From: Bacteroidota bacterium
GTDB lineage: Bacteria; Bacteroidota; Bacteroidia; Bacteroidales; Prolixibacteraceae
DNA length: 38,980 nt
NCBI GenBank assembly: GCA_023412195.1
Contig: JAEYNZ010000057.1
Location: 1-38,980 of the forward strand
Direction: 5' to 3'
The translations under genes were made by a program, and so were the position numbers. Shown here in pieces: positions 1 to 7,536 of this stretch. Within the stretch, counting starts at the first letter, position 1. Each line of letters opens with the position of its first letter. The notes beneath the pieces are model-generated. The model was not told the origin of the DNA. It did not search any database and worked only from the letters and a program-made list of their open reading frames with translations.

Positions 1-576
1 GAAACCAAAGGCGATATCATCCTGAACGGCAAAAACATCAATCAGATGCCTGCCATCCAGGTAAGAAGAATGACAGGCATGGTATTCCAGCGCCCCAACC
101 CTTTTCCTACTATGAGCATTTACGATAATGTGATTGCAGGATACAAGTTAAATGGAATCGGATTAAAACGATCCGAAAGGGATGAAATTGTTGAAAAATC
201 ATTACGTGATGTCACATTATGGGAAGAAGTGAAAGACAGCCTCTATAAAAAAGGAACATTTCTTTCGGGGGGGCAGCAACAACGCCTATGCATCGCCCGT
301 GCACTGGCTTTCGACCCTGAGGTGATCCTGCTTGACGAACCTACCTCGGCTCTCGACCCTATAGCCACATCCAAAATCGAGGAATTGCTCGGGCAGCTAA
401 AAAATGAGTACACAATCCTTATGGTTACGCACAATATGTCGCAGGCAGCCCGGATCTCGGATTATTCCATGTTTATGTACCTGGGCGAACTGGTGGAGTA
501 TGGCAAGACCAAGGATATGTTTACCAAACCACAGGACCGGCGAACAGAAGAGTACCTGACCGGAAAGTTCGGTTAA
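1..576 (+). CDS. pstB: Phosphate ABC transporter ATP-binding protein PstB (5' end outside window)
   Basis: The reading frame is open from base 1, so the start and the Walker A loop lie upstream. The visible part has the Q-loop context (VFQRPNPFPTMSIYDN), the ABC signature LSGGQQQR, Walker B VILLDEPTSALDP and the switch histidine in MVTHNMSQAARISD. The PFPTMSIYDNV block and the C-terminal pattern YLGELVEYG...PQDRRTEEYLTGKFG are typical of PstB, which energises high-affinity phosphate uptake at the inner membrane through PstCA. PhoU and a PhoB/PhoR-like pair follow in the same direction, which supports the assignment. Only the N-terminal third is missing. Confidence 0.96.
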   Translation, partial: ETKGDIILNGKNINQMPAIQVRRMTGMVFQRPNPFPTMSIYDNVIAGYKLNGIGLKRSERDEIVEKSLRDVTLWEEVKDSLYKKGTFLSGGQQQRLCIARALAFDPEVILLDEPTSALDPIATSKIEELLGQLKNEYTILMVTHNMSQAARISDYSMFMYLGELVEYGKTKDMFTKPQDRRTEEYLTGKFG

Positions 577-607
577 AATATCTATCTTCATTTTAAATTC
601 TGATGCA

Positions 608-1294
608 ATGACTTCTAAAAAAGATGATGCAATTAAAAATCTGATGGCAGAATTTGAAGATTTTGCCAATCTCGTCCTCCGACAGCTCGATTTACTGGAA
701 AAAGTAGTTTCCACAGGAGAAACCATTGTTCCCAAAGAGATAGAACATGAAATGCAGGAAAATGAAAAATCCATCGATAAATCAGAGGTCAGGCTCAGCG
801 ATAGAATTATAAACACCATTGTTTTATATCAGCCAGTTGCTTCCGATATCCGAAAAATCATTGCCTGCTACCGGATTATCATCAATCTGGAAAGGGTGAG
901 CGATCAGGCTATTAATATTCTGGGAATGCTTCAAAACATTAAAATTCCTGAAATCTTTGCCAACCTGTCAGATGTGATTTCAAACATGCTTATCCAAAGT
1001 TCTGGCATGGTAAATAAAGCACTGCTTGCCTATACAACCGATGATAAGGAATATGCCATCTGGACCATAAAAAATGATGCTGTTATTGATGAACTGAACC
1101 AGAAAATGCTGAAAAAGGCAATTAAAAAAACAGCTCTTTCGGAGGAAAATAAATTATTGCTTGCAAGCTTTATTAACCTGAACAGCATTGTTGCAAACAT
1201 TGAACGTATTGGTGATCATGCCACAAATATTGCTGAAGCGGCTATTTACTCCATTGAAGGAAAAGACATCAGGCACAATAAAAAATTTGAATAA
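608..1294 (+). CDS. phoU: Phosphate transport regulator PhoU
   Basis: A 228-residue, helix-rich cytoplasmic protein of the length usual for PhoU. It has two copies of the family's metal-binding helix motif, ERVSDQAINI near residue 97 and ERIGDHATNIAE near residue 200, one in each three-helix bundle. PhoU normally links the Pst transporter to the PhoR kinase and represses the Pho response when phosphate is plentiful. It starts 31 bases after the pstB stop and is followed 10 bases later by the response regulator, so all four genes are probably co-transcribed. Confidence 0.95.
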   Translation: MTSKKDDAIKNLMAEFEDFANLVLRQLDLLEKVVSTGETIVPKEIEHEMQENEKSIDKSEVRLSDRIINTIVLYQPVASDIRKIIACYRIIINLERVSDQAINILGMLQNIKIPEIFANLSDVISNMLIQSSGMVNKALLAYTTDDKEYAIWTIKNDAVIDELNQKMLKKAIKKTALSEENKLLLASFINLNSIVANIERIGDHATNIAEAAIYSIEGKDIRHNKKFE

Positions 1295-1304
1295 TTTCAA
1301 TGCC

Positions 1305-2000
1305 ATGAGTGAATCAAAAGTCCCCAGGATCCTGGTAGTTGACGATGAAAAGGATTTGTGTGAAATCCTCGAGTTCAACCTTGCCAGTGAAGGTTTCGAA
1401 GTAGATACAGCACCTTCGGCTGAAGATGCACTGAAAAAACCACTCAATAATTATGACCTGGTTTTGCTCGATGTAATGATGGGACACACTTCAGGTTACA
1501 AGCTGGCCTCACAAATGAGAAAAGAGCTTAACCTGAATGTGCCTATAATATTCCTTACAGCAAAAAACACAGAAAATGATATACTTACAGGGTTTAACGT
1601 AGGTGCCGACGATTACATTTCAAAACCTTTTTCCATTAAGGAGATGATGGCGCGTGTGAAGGCTGTGCTGAAAAGAGGAAGACAGGTACCTGTTTATAAA
1701 AAAATTCTTGTATCAGGAGAACTGGAAGCAGATACAGAAAGTAAAACAGTTCATATCAGGTTTCAACCTGTTGACCTGACCCGGAAGGAATATGAAATCC
1801 TAATCATGCTCATGAAACATAAGTCTCATTTTTACAGCCGCGAAGAAATTCTGAGAAGAATCTGGAGCAATGATGTCATTGTAACCGAAAGAAATGTAGA
1901 TGTCAATATTGCACGTTTGCGTAAAAAATTGGGAATATATGGCGAGTGCATCCAGGGCAAATCGGGTTATGGATATTGTTTTAAAGATCAGGATGTATAA
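1305..2000 (+). CDS. PhoB-like OmpR-family response regulator
   Basis: I place the start at the ATG at 1305 (MSESKVPRILVVDDEKD), because residues read upstream of it overlap phoU and do not belong to a receiver domain. The 231-residue protein has a receiver domain with the acidic pair DDE, the phospho-acceptor Asp near residue 56 (VLLDVMMG), the Thr of FLTAKN and the Lys of ISKPF. A winged-helix DNA-binding domain follows (LTRKEYEILIMLMKH, VDVNIARLRKKLG). Its position between phoU and a PhoR-like kinase suggests it is the phosphate-starvation activator. Its stop overlaps the kinase start by 8 bases, so translational coupling is likely. Confidence 0.9.
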   Translation: MSESKVPRILVVDDEKDLCEILEFNLASEGFEVDTAPSAEDALKKPLNNYDLVLLDVMMGHTSGYKLASQMRKELNLNVPIIFLTAKNTENDILTGFNVGADDYISKPFSIKEMMARVKAVLKRGRQVPVYKKILVSGELEADTESKTVHIRFQPVDLTRKEYEILIMLMKHKSHFYSREEILRRIWSNDVIVTERNVDVNIARLRKKLGIYGECIQGKSGYGYCFKDQDV

Positions 2001-3789
2001 AATAAAAAAAATCATAAAAGTGCCGGAATACACTACATTCAGAAGAAAGATATTCTCCTACTTCATTTTGGTATTTGTTGTCTTCACTATAGCAGTGCTG
2101 CTTTTCCACCTGAACCGTGAAAAAAGCTATAAGAAAAGTCAGCTTGAAAGCACACTTGAAAGTGTTACGGAGATTACAAACAAATACATTCAACATTTTG
2201 GTCTGCTGGAGAAAAATGACATCGGAAGGATTGATTCCCTGAAGTTTCTCCTTCCCGATCCACAACTCAGGATCACAGTCATCGACCGGAAAGGAACAGT
2301 TCTTTACGACAGTTTTGTTGGCGATGTCAGTAATCTGGAAAATCACCTGCAGCGTCCTGAAGTACAAAAGGCCCTTTATTCAGGTTCAGGATCCAATATC
2401 CGCTGGTCTAATTCAACCGAACAGGAATTTTATTATTATGCCAGGTTTTACAATGACTATTTCATTCGTACTGCCATGGTCTACAATTTACAGGTGAAAG
2501 ATTTCCTGAAAGCCGAATGGTTTTTTATCTTCTTCATATTCTTCATATTTTTACTAATCTGGTTTTTAATCAACTTTCTGACAAGGCAGCTAACTTTATC
2601 AATTACAAAATTGAAAGACTTTGCTGTTAAAGCAGGAAGGAATGAACCCCTGGACACAGAAATGGATTTTCCTCATAATGAATTGGGTGAAATCGGATCC
2701 CAGATTGTTAAAATATACAAGAACCTTACAAAAACAAGAGATGATCTTTCCCTGGAGAAGGAACGTTTTTTTAGCCACATGAACATTCTTAATGAAGGTA
2801 TTGCCTTTTTTTCTCCGAAAAAGGAAAGAATGCTGGCCAACAGCCATTTTATCCAATATATAAGCCTGATCTCCAAAACATCAACCATCTCGGCTGATAA
2901 TGTATTTACAATTCAAGAATTTAAGAAACTAAACATTTTTCTGGAGCGCTACCTTAAATCTGAAGTGGAATTTCAGAAAAATGAATTACCTCAGATTGAA
3001 TTCACTATTCATAGGAATGAAAAATATTTTAAGATTCTGTGTATAGTATTTGCCGATAAAAGCTTCGAAATCCTGATTTCCGACATCACCCGCCCCGAAA
3101 AAAGAAGGCTGCTTAAGCAGCAGCTGACTTCCAATATTGCCCATGAACTAAAAACACCGCTTGCTTCTATTAAGGGTTATCTCGAAACCCTGATGAACAA
3201 TCCTGCCATAGGCGGGGAAAAACAACAATATTTTATTTCAAGGGCCCACGCACAGGCCGAACGGCTCAACCTGCTGCTTAATGACATATCCCTGCTAAAC
3301 AACATTGAAGATGCCGGTGAGTTATTTGAGTTTAAACCTGTCACGGTGAAAAACATCGTGCGCGATGTAATTGAGAACCTTGAAAGCAGGCTGTTGGAGA
3401 AAAACATGAAATGCAGGTTGTTTATTAATGATGAAGTCATCATTAACGGCAATGATTCATTAATCTCATCCGTTTTCCAAAACCTCATTGAGAACTCCAT
3501 TAATTATGCCGGCCCTGATGTAACCATTGAAATCAGGAATTACCTTGAAGATAAAAAGTATCATTATTTTTCCTATTCCGATGATGGGGCAGGAATTCCG
3601 GAAGAACACCTGCAACGTATATTCGAAAGGTTTTACCGGGTTGATCAGGGCCGTACACGTGAACTTGGTGGCACCGGACTGGGCTTATCCATTGTAAAAA
3701 ATGCCATTCAGCTTCATAAGGGAAATATAACCGTCCGCAACAAACCTGAAGGCGGAGTCGAATTTCTCTTTACACTGGCAAAGAAATAG
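1993..3789 (+). CDS. PhoR-like membrane sensor histidine kinase
   Basis: The start at 1993 overlaps the end of the regulator gene, and the 598-residue protein begins with a basic segment and then TM1 (about residues 16-37). An extracytoplasmic loop runs to TM2 (about 176-196), followed by a HAMP-like linker, a PAS-like region and the HisKA H-box SNIAHELKTPLASIKGY with His near residue 384. The ATPase domain has the N-box (FQNLIENSINYA), G1 (DDGAGIPEEH), F-box (ERFYRVDQG) and G2 (GGTGLGLSIV). All catalytic motifs are present. It should phosphorylate the adjacent regulator in response to the Pst/PhoU state. The phosphate assignment rests on gene context. Confidence 0.9.
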   Translation: MYKIKKIIKVPEYTTFRRKIFSYFILVFVVFTIAVLLFHLNREKSYKKSQLESTLESVTEITNKYIQHFGLLEKNDIGRIDSLKFLLPDPQLRITVIDRKGTVLYDSFVGDVSNLENHLQRPEVQKALYSGSGSNIRWSNSTEQEFYYYARFYNDYFIRTAMVYNLQVKDFLKAEWFFIFFIFFIFLLIWFLINFLTRQLTLSITKLKDFAVKAGRNEPLDTEMDFPHNELGEIGSQIVKIYKNLTKTRDDLSLEKERFFSHMNILNEGIAFFSPKKERMLANSHFIQYISLISKTSTISADNVFTIQEFKKLNIFLERYLKSEVEFQKNELPQIEFTIHRNEKYFKILCIVFADKSFEILISDITRPEKRRLLKQQLTSNIAHELKTPLASIKGYLETLMNNPAIGGEKQQYFISRAHAQAERLNLLLNDISLLNNIEDAGELFEFKPVTVKNIVRDVIENLESRLLEKNMKCRLFINDEVIINGNDSLISSVFQNLIENSINYAGPDVTIEIRNYLEDKKYHYFSYSDDGAGIPEEHLQRIFERFYRVDQGRTRELGGTGLGLSIVKNAIQLHKGNITVRNKPEGGVEFLFTLAKK

Positions 3790-4327
3790 TGTTTACGTTT
3801 TCTCACTTCAAGAGTTCTTGCTCACCATCATATTGTCGATCAGGTTCGTAGGGAATATGTCCAGGTAAACATCAAAATGGAGAACTCAAAATAATTTTGA
3901 TCTTCAGGTGTATAATCCTTCATCCTGTTTTGTGAAACTGCGCCAGCCTCTTCTTCCTGTTATTCCTCTTAATCAGTAATTGTGGATCAATCATTTCCAT
4001 GTGCGGATTTGAGTTTTTTTTCCACGAGTTATACATATGTCTTAATTAGCCCCTGAATCTACCGGAAAATATTCCAATATAAAAATTTAGGGCAACAACC
4101 AGATCTTCATCAGGTCATCTTATGAACAACTCCAGATCAAATTCGAATTTGATTGAATTTAATCTGGAGTTGGTATGCAGTTGGTCTATAGCTGGCCCCT
4201 GATTGATTATATGAAAACACATCCGATACAGGAAGAAATGAAAGCCCGGGCCTAAACAGGCTGGCTTCTAATAATTCTTATGAGAAATCATTATACAAAA
4301 CCTCGCTTTTTCAATAATTCACGATAG
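3790..4327 (+). other. Gene-free convergent intergenic region
   Basis: This 538-base gap separates the ends of two convergent operons (phosphate regulation and Mrp antiporter). I see no convincing open frame or RNA gene. The only clear structure is the inverted repeat at 4128-4171, listed separately. The short palindrome gcccgggc lies at 4244-4251. Confidence 0.6.
4128..4171. repeat. Perfect 10-bp inverted repeat between convergent operons
   Basis: The arms are AACTCCAGAT (4128-4137) and ATCTGGAGTT (4162-4171). They enclose an AT-rich 24-base loop that itself contains the palindrome caaattcgaatttg. It could form a hairpin in either transcript and may mark the meeting point of the phosphate and Mrp transcripts. 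There is no T-run, so it is not a classical intrinsic terminator. Confidence 0.55.
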
Positions 4328-4639
4328 TTAGTCGCTATAATCAGAATTAGATATGTTTGAATCTTCATCTCTGTCTTTAAATGATTTTATGATAGCATGT
4401 GCGGAAAGGGGAGCTGTAAGGTAAATAAACAGCACGATAAACAGGCTTTTAATATATACTGCAGGGGTGTTGAAATAAATGCTTACACCGAGAAGGATCA
4501 GGAAGATGCCAAAGGAAGGAGCTTTTGTCCCTGCATGCAGCCTGCTGTATAGGTCCTTGAAGCGTACGAGCCCTATTGCGGCAACCATGATAAAGAAGGA
4601 TCCTGCAAGAATCAGTGCATATATGAAGATATTAACCAT
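4328..4639 (-). CDS. mrpG: Mrp cation/proton antiporter subunit MrpG
   Basis: A 103-residue membrane protein with three hydrophobic helices. It has the family pattern VRFKDLYSRLHAGTKAPSFG followed by a helix rich in Leu and Ile, then a polar tail. MrpG is a small accessory subunit of the seven-subunit Mrp complex that exchanges sodium (or potassium) for protons at the inner membrane. Its start overlaps the end of mrpF by 8 bases. It is the last gene of the operon, in the canonical A-to-G order. Confidence 0.93.
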   Translation of the reverse strand: MVNIFIYALILAGSFFIMVAAIGLVRFKDLYSRLHAGTKAPSFGIFLILLGVSIYFNTPAVYIKSLFIVLFIYLTAPLSAHAIIKSFKDRDEDSNISNSDYSD

Positions 4640-4907
4640 TGCGATGTTTTAAATAAGTTGATACTGCTACTGTTCCAATGAATGAAATCAGTGAAATGAT
4701 GACCGGTATATCGAAGTAGATCGATTTGTTGATCATCAGGCTGTATACCAGGATAAAGCCCATGACCACGATGGCAATGACATCCATTGCTGCAATGCGG
4801 TCATTCACTGAAGGGCCTGCCATAAGCCGGCCAAACGCTAGAAAAAAAGCTGCCAGCAGCATTGAGAAGGCGAGAATGATGACTATTGTTGAACCTGAGT
4901 CTTCCAT
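4632..4907 (-). CDS. mrpF: Mrp antiporter subunit MrpF
   Basis: A 91-residue protein with three transmembrane helices and the conserved MrpF segment GPSVNDRIAAMDVIAI after the first helix, where an Asp is invariant in the family. MrpF is a small subunit at the centre of the Mrp complex near the proposed cation path. It lies 3 bases after mrpE and overlaps mrpG, consistent with one transcript and balanced synthesis. Confidence 0.93.
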   Translation of the reverse strand: MEDSGSTIVIILAFSMLLAAFFLAFGRLMAGPSVNDRIAAMDVIAIVVMGFILVYSLMINKSIYFDIPVIISLISFIGTVAVSTYLKHRNG

Positions 4908-4910
4908 AGC

Positions 4911-5243
4911 TTATTCTGTTATTTTCCTGATTTTCTCCTGAATACCATCAAAATCCTTCTGCATCAGTTCGTCCGAGGTATAATAAAGAACATGTACCAG
5001 GACTTTCTTTTTATCCCTGCTGATATCCATACTCATAGTTCCGGGTGTCATTGAAAGAAGATTGCTGAAGAGCAACATTCCCAATTCGGTTTTGAGTTTA
5101 AGCGGGACTTCCATAAATGCAGGTTTTACGTGGATTTTAGGAGTAAGGATATCGTAAGCAATAAAAATGTTTGACTGAACGAGTTTCAATATGTAATATA
5201 AAATGAATTCAATAATGAAATATATTTTTTTCAGCCACTTCAT
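4911..5243 (-). CDS. mrpE: Mrp antiporter subunit MrpE (short form)
   Basis: A 110-residue protein that is recognisable from KTELGMLLFSNLLSMTPGTMSMDISRDKKKVLVHVLY, the conserved MrpE core around the TPGT motif. Well-studied MrpE proteins are about 160 residues. This one lacks most of the N-terminal membrane helices and keeps about one or two (about residues 5-30). The start ATG overlaps the mrpD stop in an ATGA junction, so the short N-terminus is a real gene boundary and not a miscalled start. It is the structural subunit placed between MrpD and MrpF. Confidence 0.88.
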   Translation of the reverse strand: MKWLKKIYFIIEFILYYILKLVQSNIFIAYDILTPKIHVKPAFMEVPLKLKTELGMLLFSNLLSMTPGTMSMDISRDKKKVLVHVLYYTSDELMQKDFDGIQEKIRKITE

Positions 5244-6733
5244 AATTTATATCCTTTGAGTACAGTTTTAATATATAAATCCGGATCGATTAGCTGGTTT
5301 GCAGCCTCCATCGTATATCCAAACACGTAAAAGGCAAGAATTCCCATGAGTATGCTAATCACTCCCAGGAAAAGCGATGGAAAATATTCAGCAAACGTGG
5401 GTTTTATAAAGGGGTGTTCAGCATGCTGGTTGATGGGCTGCACTTTTAAAAAGGCTTCATTCCAGATTTTAAGCATTGAATAAAGTGTAAGCATTCCTGT
5501 AAGAATAGCTACAGCAGTGATGATGTAATTTCCATTTTCAATCCCCGCCTTCACCAGGATAAATTTGGCAAAGAAGCCTGAAACCGGGGGCACGCCTGCC
5601 AGTGCAAACGCAGGTATGACAAACAGGATGGCAATCAGCGGGCTTTGCTTGTACAAGCCGCCGATATCCTTCAGGTAAAATGTACCCCGGGCTTTGTTGA
5701 TCATGCCCGATACCAGGAAAGTATTTGTTTTGGCGAGCATGTTGTGCATAGTAAAAAATACAGCTCCTGCAATGGCAAGTGGGGTAAATATGCCCAGTCC
5801 CATAATCATATACCCGATCTGGCTGATGATATGGTATGACAGAATACGGCGTGTTTCATAATGCGCCGCTGCAGCCAGCCCTCCGGCAACCATTGTAAAA
5901 CCCGCAATAATAAGCAGCAGCTGGTGCCAGAATTGGGGGTCGTGCACAAAAAACAGGGTGAAAAAGCGTATAAAAGTGTAGACTCCTACTTTTGTAAGCA
6001 GTCCGGCAAACAACGATGTTATGGCAATATTGGGGGTATGGTAGGAAGCAGGCAGCCAGAAATAAAGGGGAAAAACAGCAGATTTTATACCGAAGGCTAC
6101 AAAAAACAGCACTGCTGACGTATTCATCAGAGTAGCCTGGTCGTCGTTTGTAAGAATCAATGCAAGGTGAGCCATGTTGAGGGTACCCGTTTTGCCGTAT
6201 AAAACCCCAATTCCTGCCAGCAGAAACATTGAACCCACAAGGTTCATTGCGAGGTACTTAATGCCGCCTTCGAGCTGCTCTTTTTTACGGCCAAGCGTAA
6301 TCAAAACAAACGACGACATCAGCATTACTTCATACCAAACAAAGAGGTTAAATACATCGCCTGTTATGAATGAGCCGTTCAATCCCATAGTAAGGCCATA
6401 AAAAAAGACAAAAAACCTGTTCAGCTTCATCTCTCCGGAAAGGTAGTTGAGCGCATACACCGAAACAGGAAAAGTTATGAGTGCTGAAACAAGGAGCATC
6501 AGGGCGCTCAGGTAATCAATCACCAGGGTAATTCCAAACGGTGCTTCCCAGCCTCCCATCTGTAATGACACTACCCCATGCTCTGTCACTAAAATAAAAA
6601 GATAAACCGAAAGTACTGCCAGCAGAACAGCACCTAAAGGCCCTATCCATCGTGCCATCGTATCTGAACGGAATATCAGCAGGCCGATAATCAGCACAAA
6701 GGGGATCAGAATGGGAAAAGCAATGATGGCCAT
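5240..6733 (-). CDS. mrpD: Mrp antiporter subunit MrpD, NuoN/M-like proton pump
   Basis: A 497-residue polytopic protein of the antiporter-like subunit family shared with respiratory complex I NuoL/M/N. Key residues are visible: the TM5 glutamate in FNLFVWYEVMLMSSF, the TM7 lysine in FGIKSAVFPLYFWLPASYHTPN, and the histidine/lysine pair in FTMHNMLAKTN. These lie on the proton route. It is 2 bases downstream of mrpC and overlaps mrpE by 4 bases. Confidence 0.95.
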   Translation of the reverse strand: MAIIAFPILIPFVLIIGLLIFRSDTMARWIGPLGAVLLAVLSVYLFILVTEHGVVSLQMGGWEAPFGITLVIDYLSALMLLVSALITFPVSVYALNYLSGEMKLNRFFVFFYGLTMGLNGSFITGDVFNLFVWYEVMLMSSFVLITLGRKKEQLEGGIKYLAMNLVGSMFLLAGIGVLYGKTGTLNMAHLALILTNDDQATLMNTSAVLFFVAFGIKSAVFPLYFWLPASYHTPNIAITSLFAGLLTKVGVYTFIRFFTLFFVHDPQFWHQLLLIIAGFTMVAGGLAAAAHYETRRILSYHIISQIGYMIMGLGIFTPLAIAGAVFFTMHNMLAKTNTFLVSGMINKARGTFYLKDIGGLYKQSPLIAILFVIPAFALAGVPPVSGFFAKFILVKAGIENGNYIITAVAILTGMLTLYSMLKIWNEAFLKVQPINQHAEHPFIKPTFAEYFPSLFLGVISILMGILAFYVFGYTMEAANQLIDPDLYIKTVLKGYKL

Positions 6734-6735
6734 AT

Positions 6736-7086
6736 TCAGATATCTGTTTTTTTAAGTTGATCCAGGTCGTCAGTGCCTGTGAGTTCAAAAAACTTATATT
6801 TTAATGCAAGCGTAAACACGGTAATACCCAGGCCAATTACAATAGCAGTGAGTACAAGCGCCTGCGGAAGCGGGTCGGCCATCACTGCATCATCTGTTCC
6901 TTCAGAACCTATAAAGGCAGGATTACCCTGAACAAGTCCTGCAGAAAGAAACACCAGCAGGTTGGTGGCATTGCTCATAAAAATCAAGCCTATGATAAAC
7001 TTCAGGATACTTCGCCGAAGCATCAGGTAAAGGCTTACCGTATAAAGAACACCTGTCACTAAAGCTAAAATGGCTTCCATAATCAA
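6736..7086 (-). CDS. mrpC: Mrp antiporter subunit MrpC, NuoK-like
   Basis: A 116-residue protein with three transmembrane helices, homologous in layout to complex I NuoK. The signature GLIFMSNATNLLVFLSAG and the later segment DPLPQALVLTAIVIGLGITVFTLAL, where PQALVLTAIVIG is the family hallmark, are intact. It is placed between mrpB (30 bases upstream) and mrpD (2 bases downstream). Confidence 0.95.
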   Translation of the reverse strand: MIMEAILALVTGVLYTVSLYLMLRRSILKFIIGLIFMSNATNLLVFLSAGLVQGNPAFIGSEGTDDAVMADPLPQALVLTAIVIGLGITVFTLALKYKFFELTGTDDLDQLKKTDI

Positions 7087-7116
7087 TAATTTACAGCTTG
7101 TATGATTTTAAGTCTC

Positions 7117-7536
7117 TCATGGATTTGGTTTTTGAGTGAGTGAAAACACAAACAAAAGTGTCACTCCTATTACTGTAAAGAACACTCCGATGTCGAACAG
7201 GAAGGGTGTACCAAGTTTAAAACCGCCTGTCCACTCAGGCAGTGCAGTCCATACACCTGTCATCAGGGTTTCATTCCTGAGCATTGACGGTATGAAGCTC
7301 AGTAAGATAAGAAACAGACCCAACCCGATATATTTCTCAGGCCTGTCCTTCAGTTCTTCTTTTACCTGGAATGCATTAAAGGCAAAACCGCGGTAAACAA
7401 TGGCCAATCCAGCCAGCAATCCCCCGATAAAACCACCGCCCGGTTGGTTGTGCCCCCTGAAAAGTGCCAGGACTGCAAACACAAGGAGCAGCCATTTGAG
7501 GTATTTTGCGGCCATTTTTAGTATGACTGAATTCAT
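7117..7536 (-). CDS. mrpB: Mrp antiporter subunit MrpB
   Basis: A 139-residue protein with four hydrophobic helices and the MrpB/MnhB pattern FRGHNQPGGGFIGGLLAGLAIVYRGFAF near residues 26-52. The PGGGFxGG loop is the family hallmark. It overlaps the mrpA stop by 4 bases (ATGA). MrpB sits beside the C-terminal extension of MrpA in the complex. Confidence 0.94.
   Translation of the reverse strand: MNSVILKMAAKYLKWLLLVFAVLALFRGHNQPGGGFIGGLLAGLAIVYRGFAFNAFQVKEELKDRPEKYIGLGLFLILLSFIPSMLRNETLMTGVWTALPEWTGGFKLGTPFLFDIGVFFTVIGVTLLFVFSLTQKPNP

Noticed and set aside
1188..1304. Upstream extension of the PhoB-like regulator
   Set aside because: It overlaps the phoU 3' end, and the receiver domain begins right after the ATG at 1305.
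4244..4251. gcccgggc palindrome as a regulatory site
   Set aside because: It is only eight bases and lies between convergent operons; there is no support for a function.
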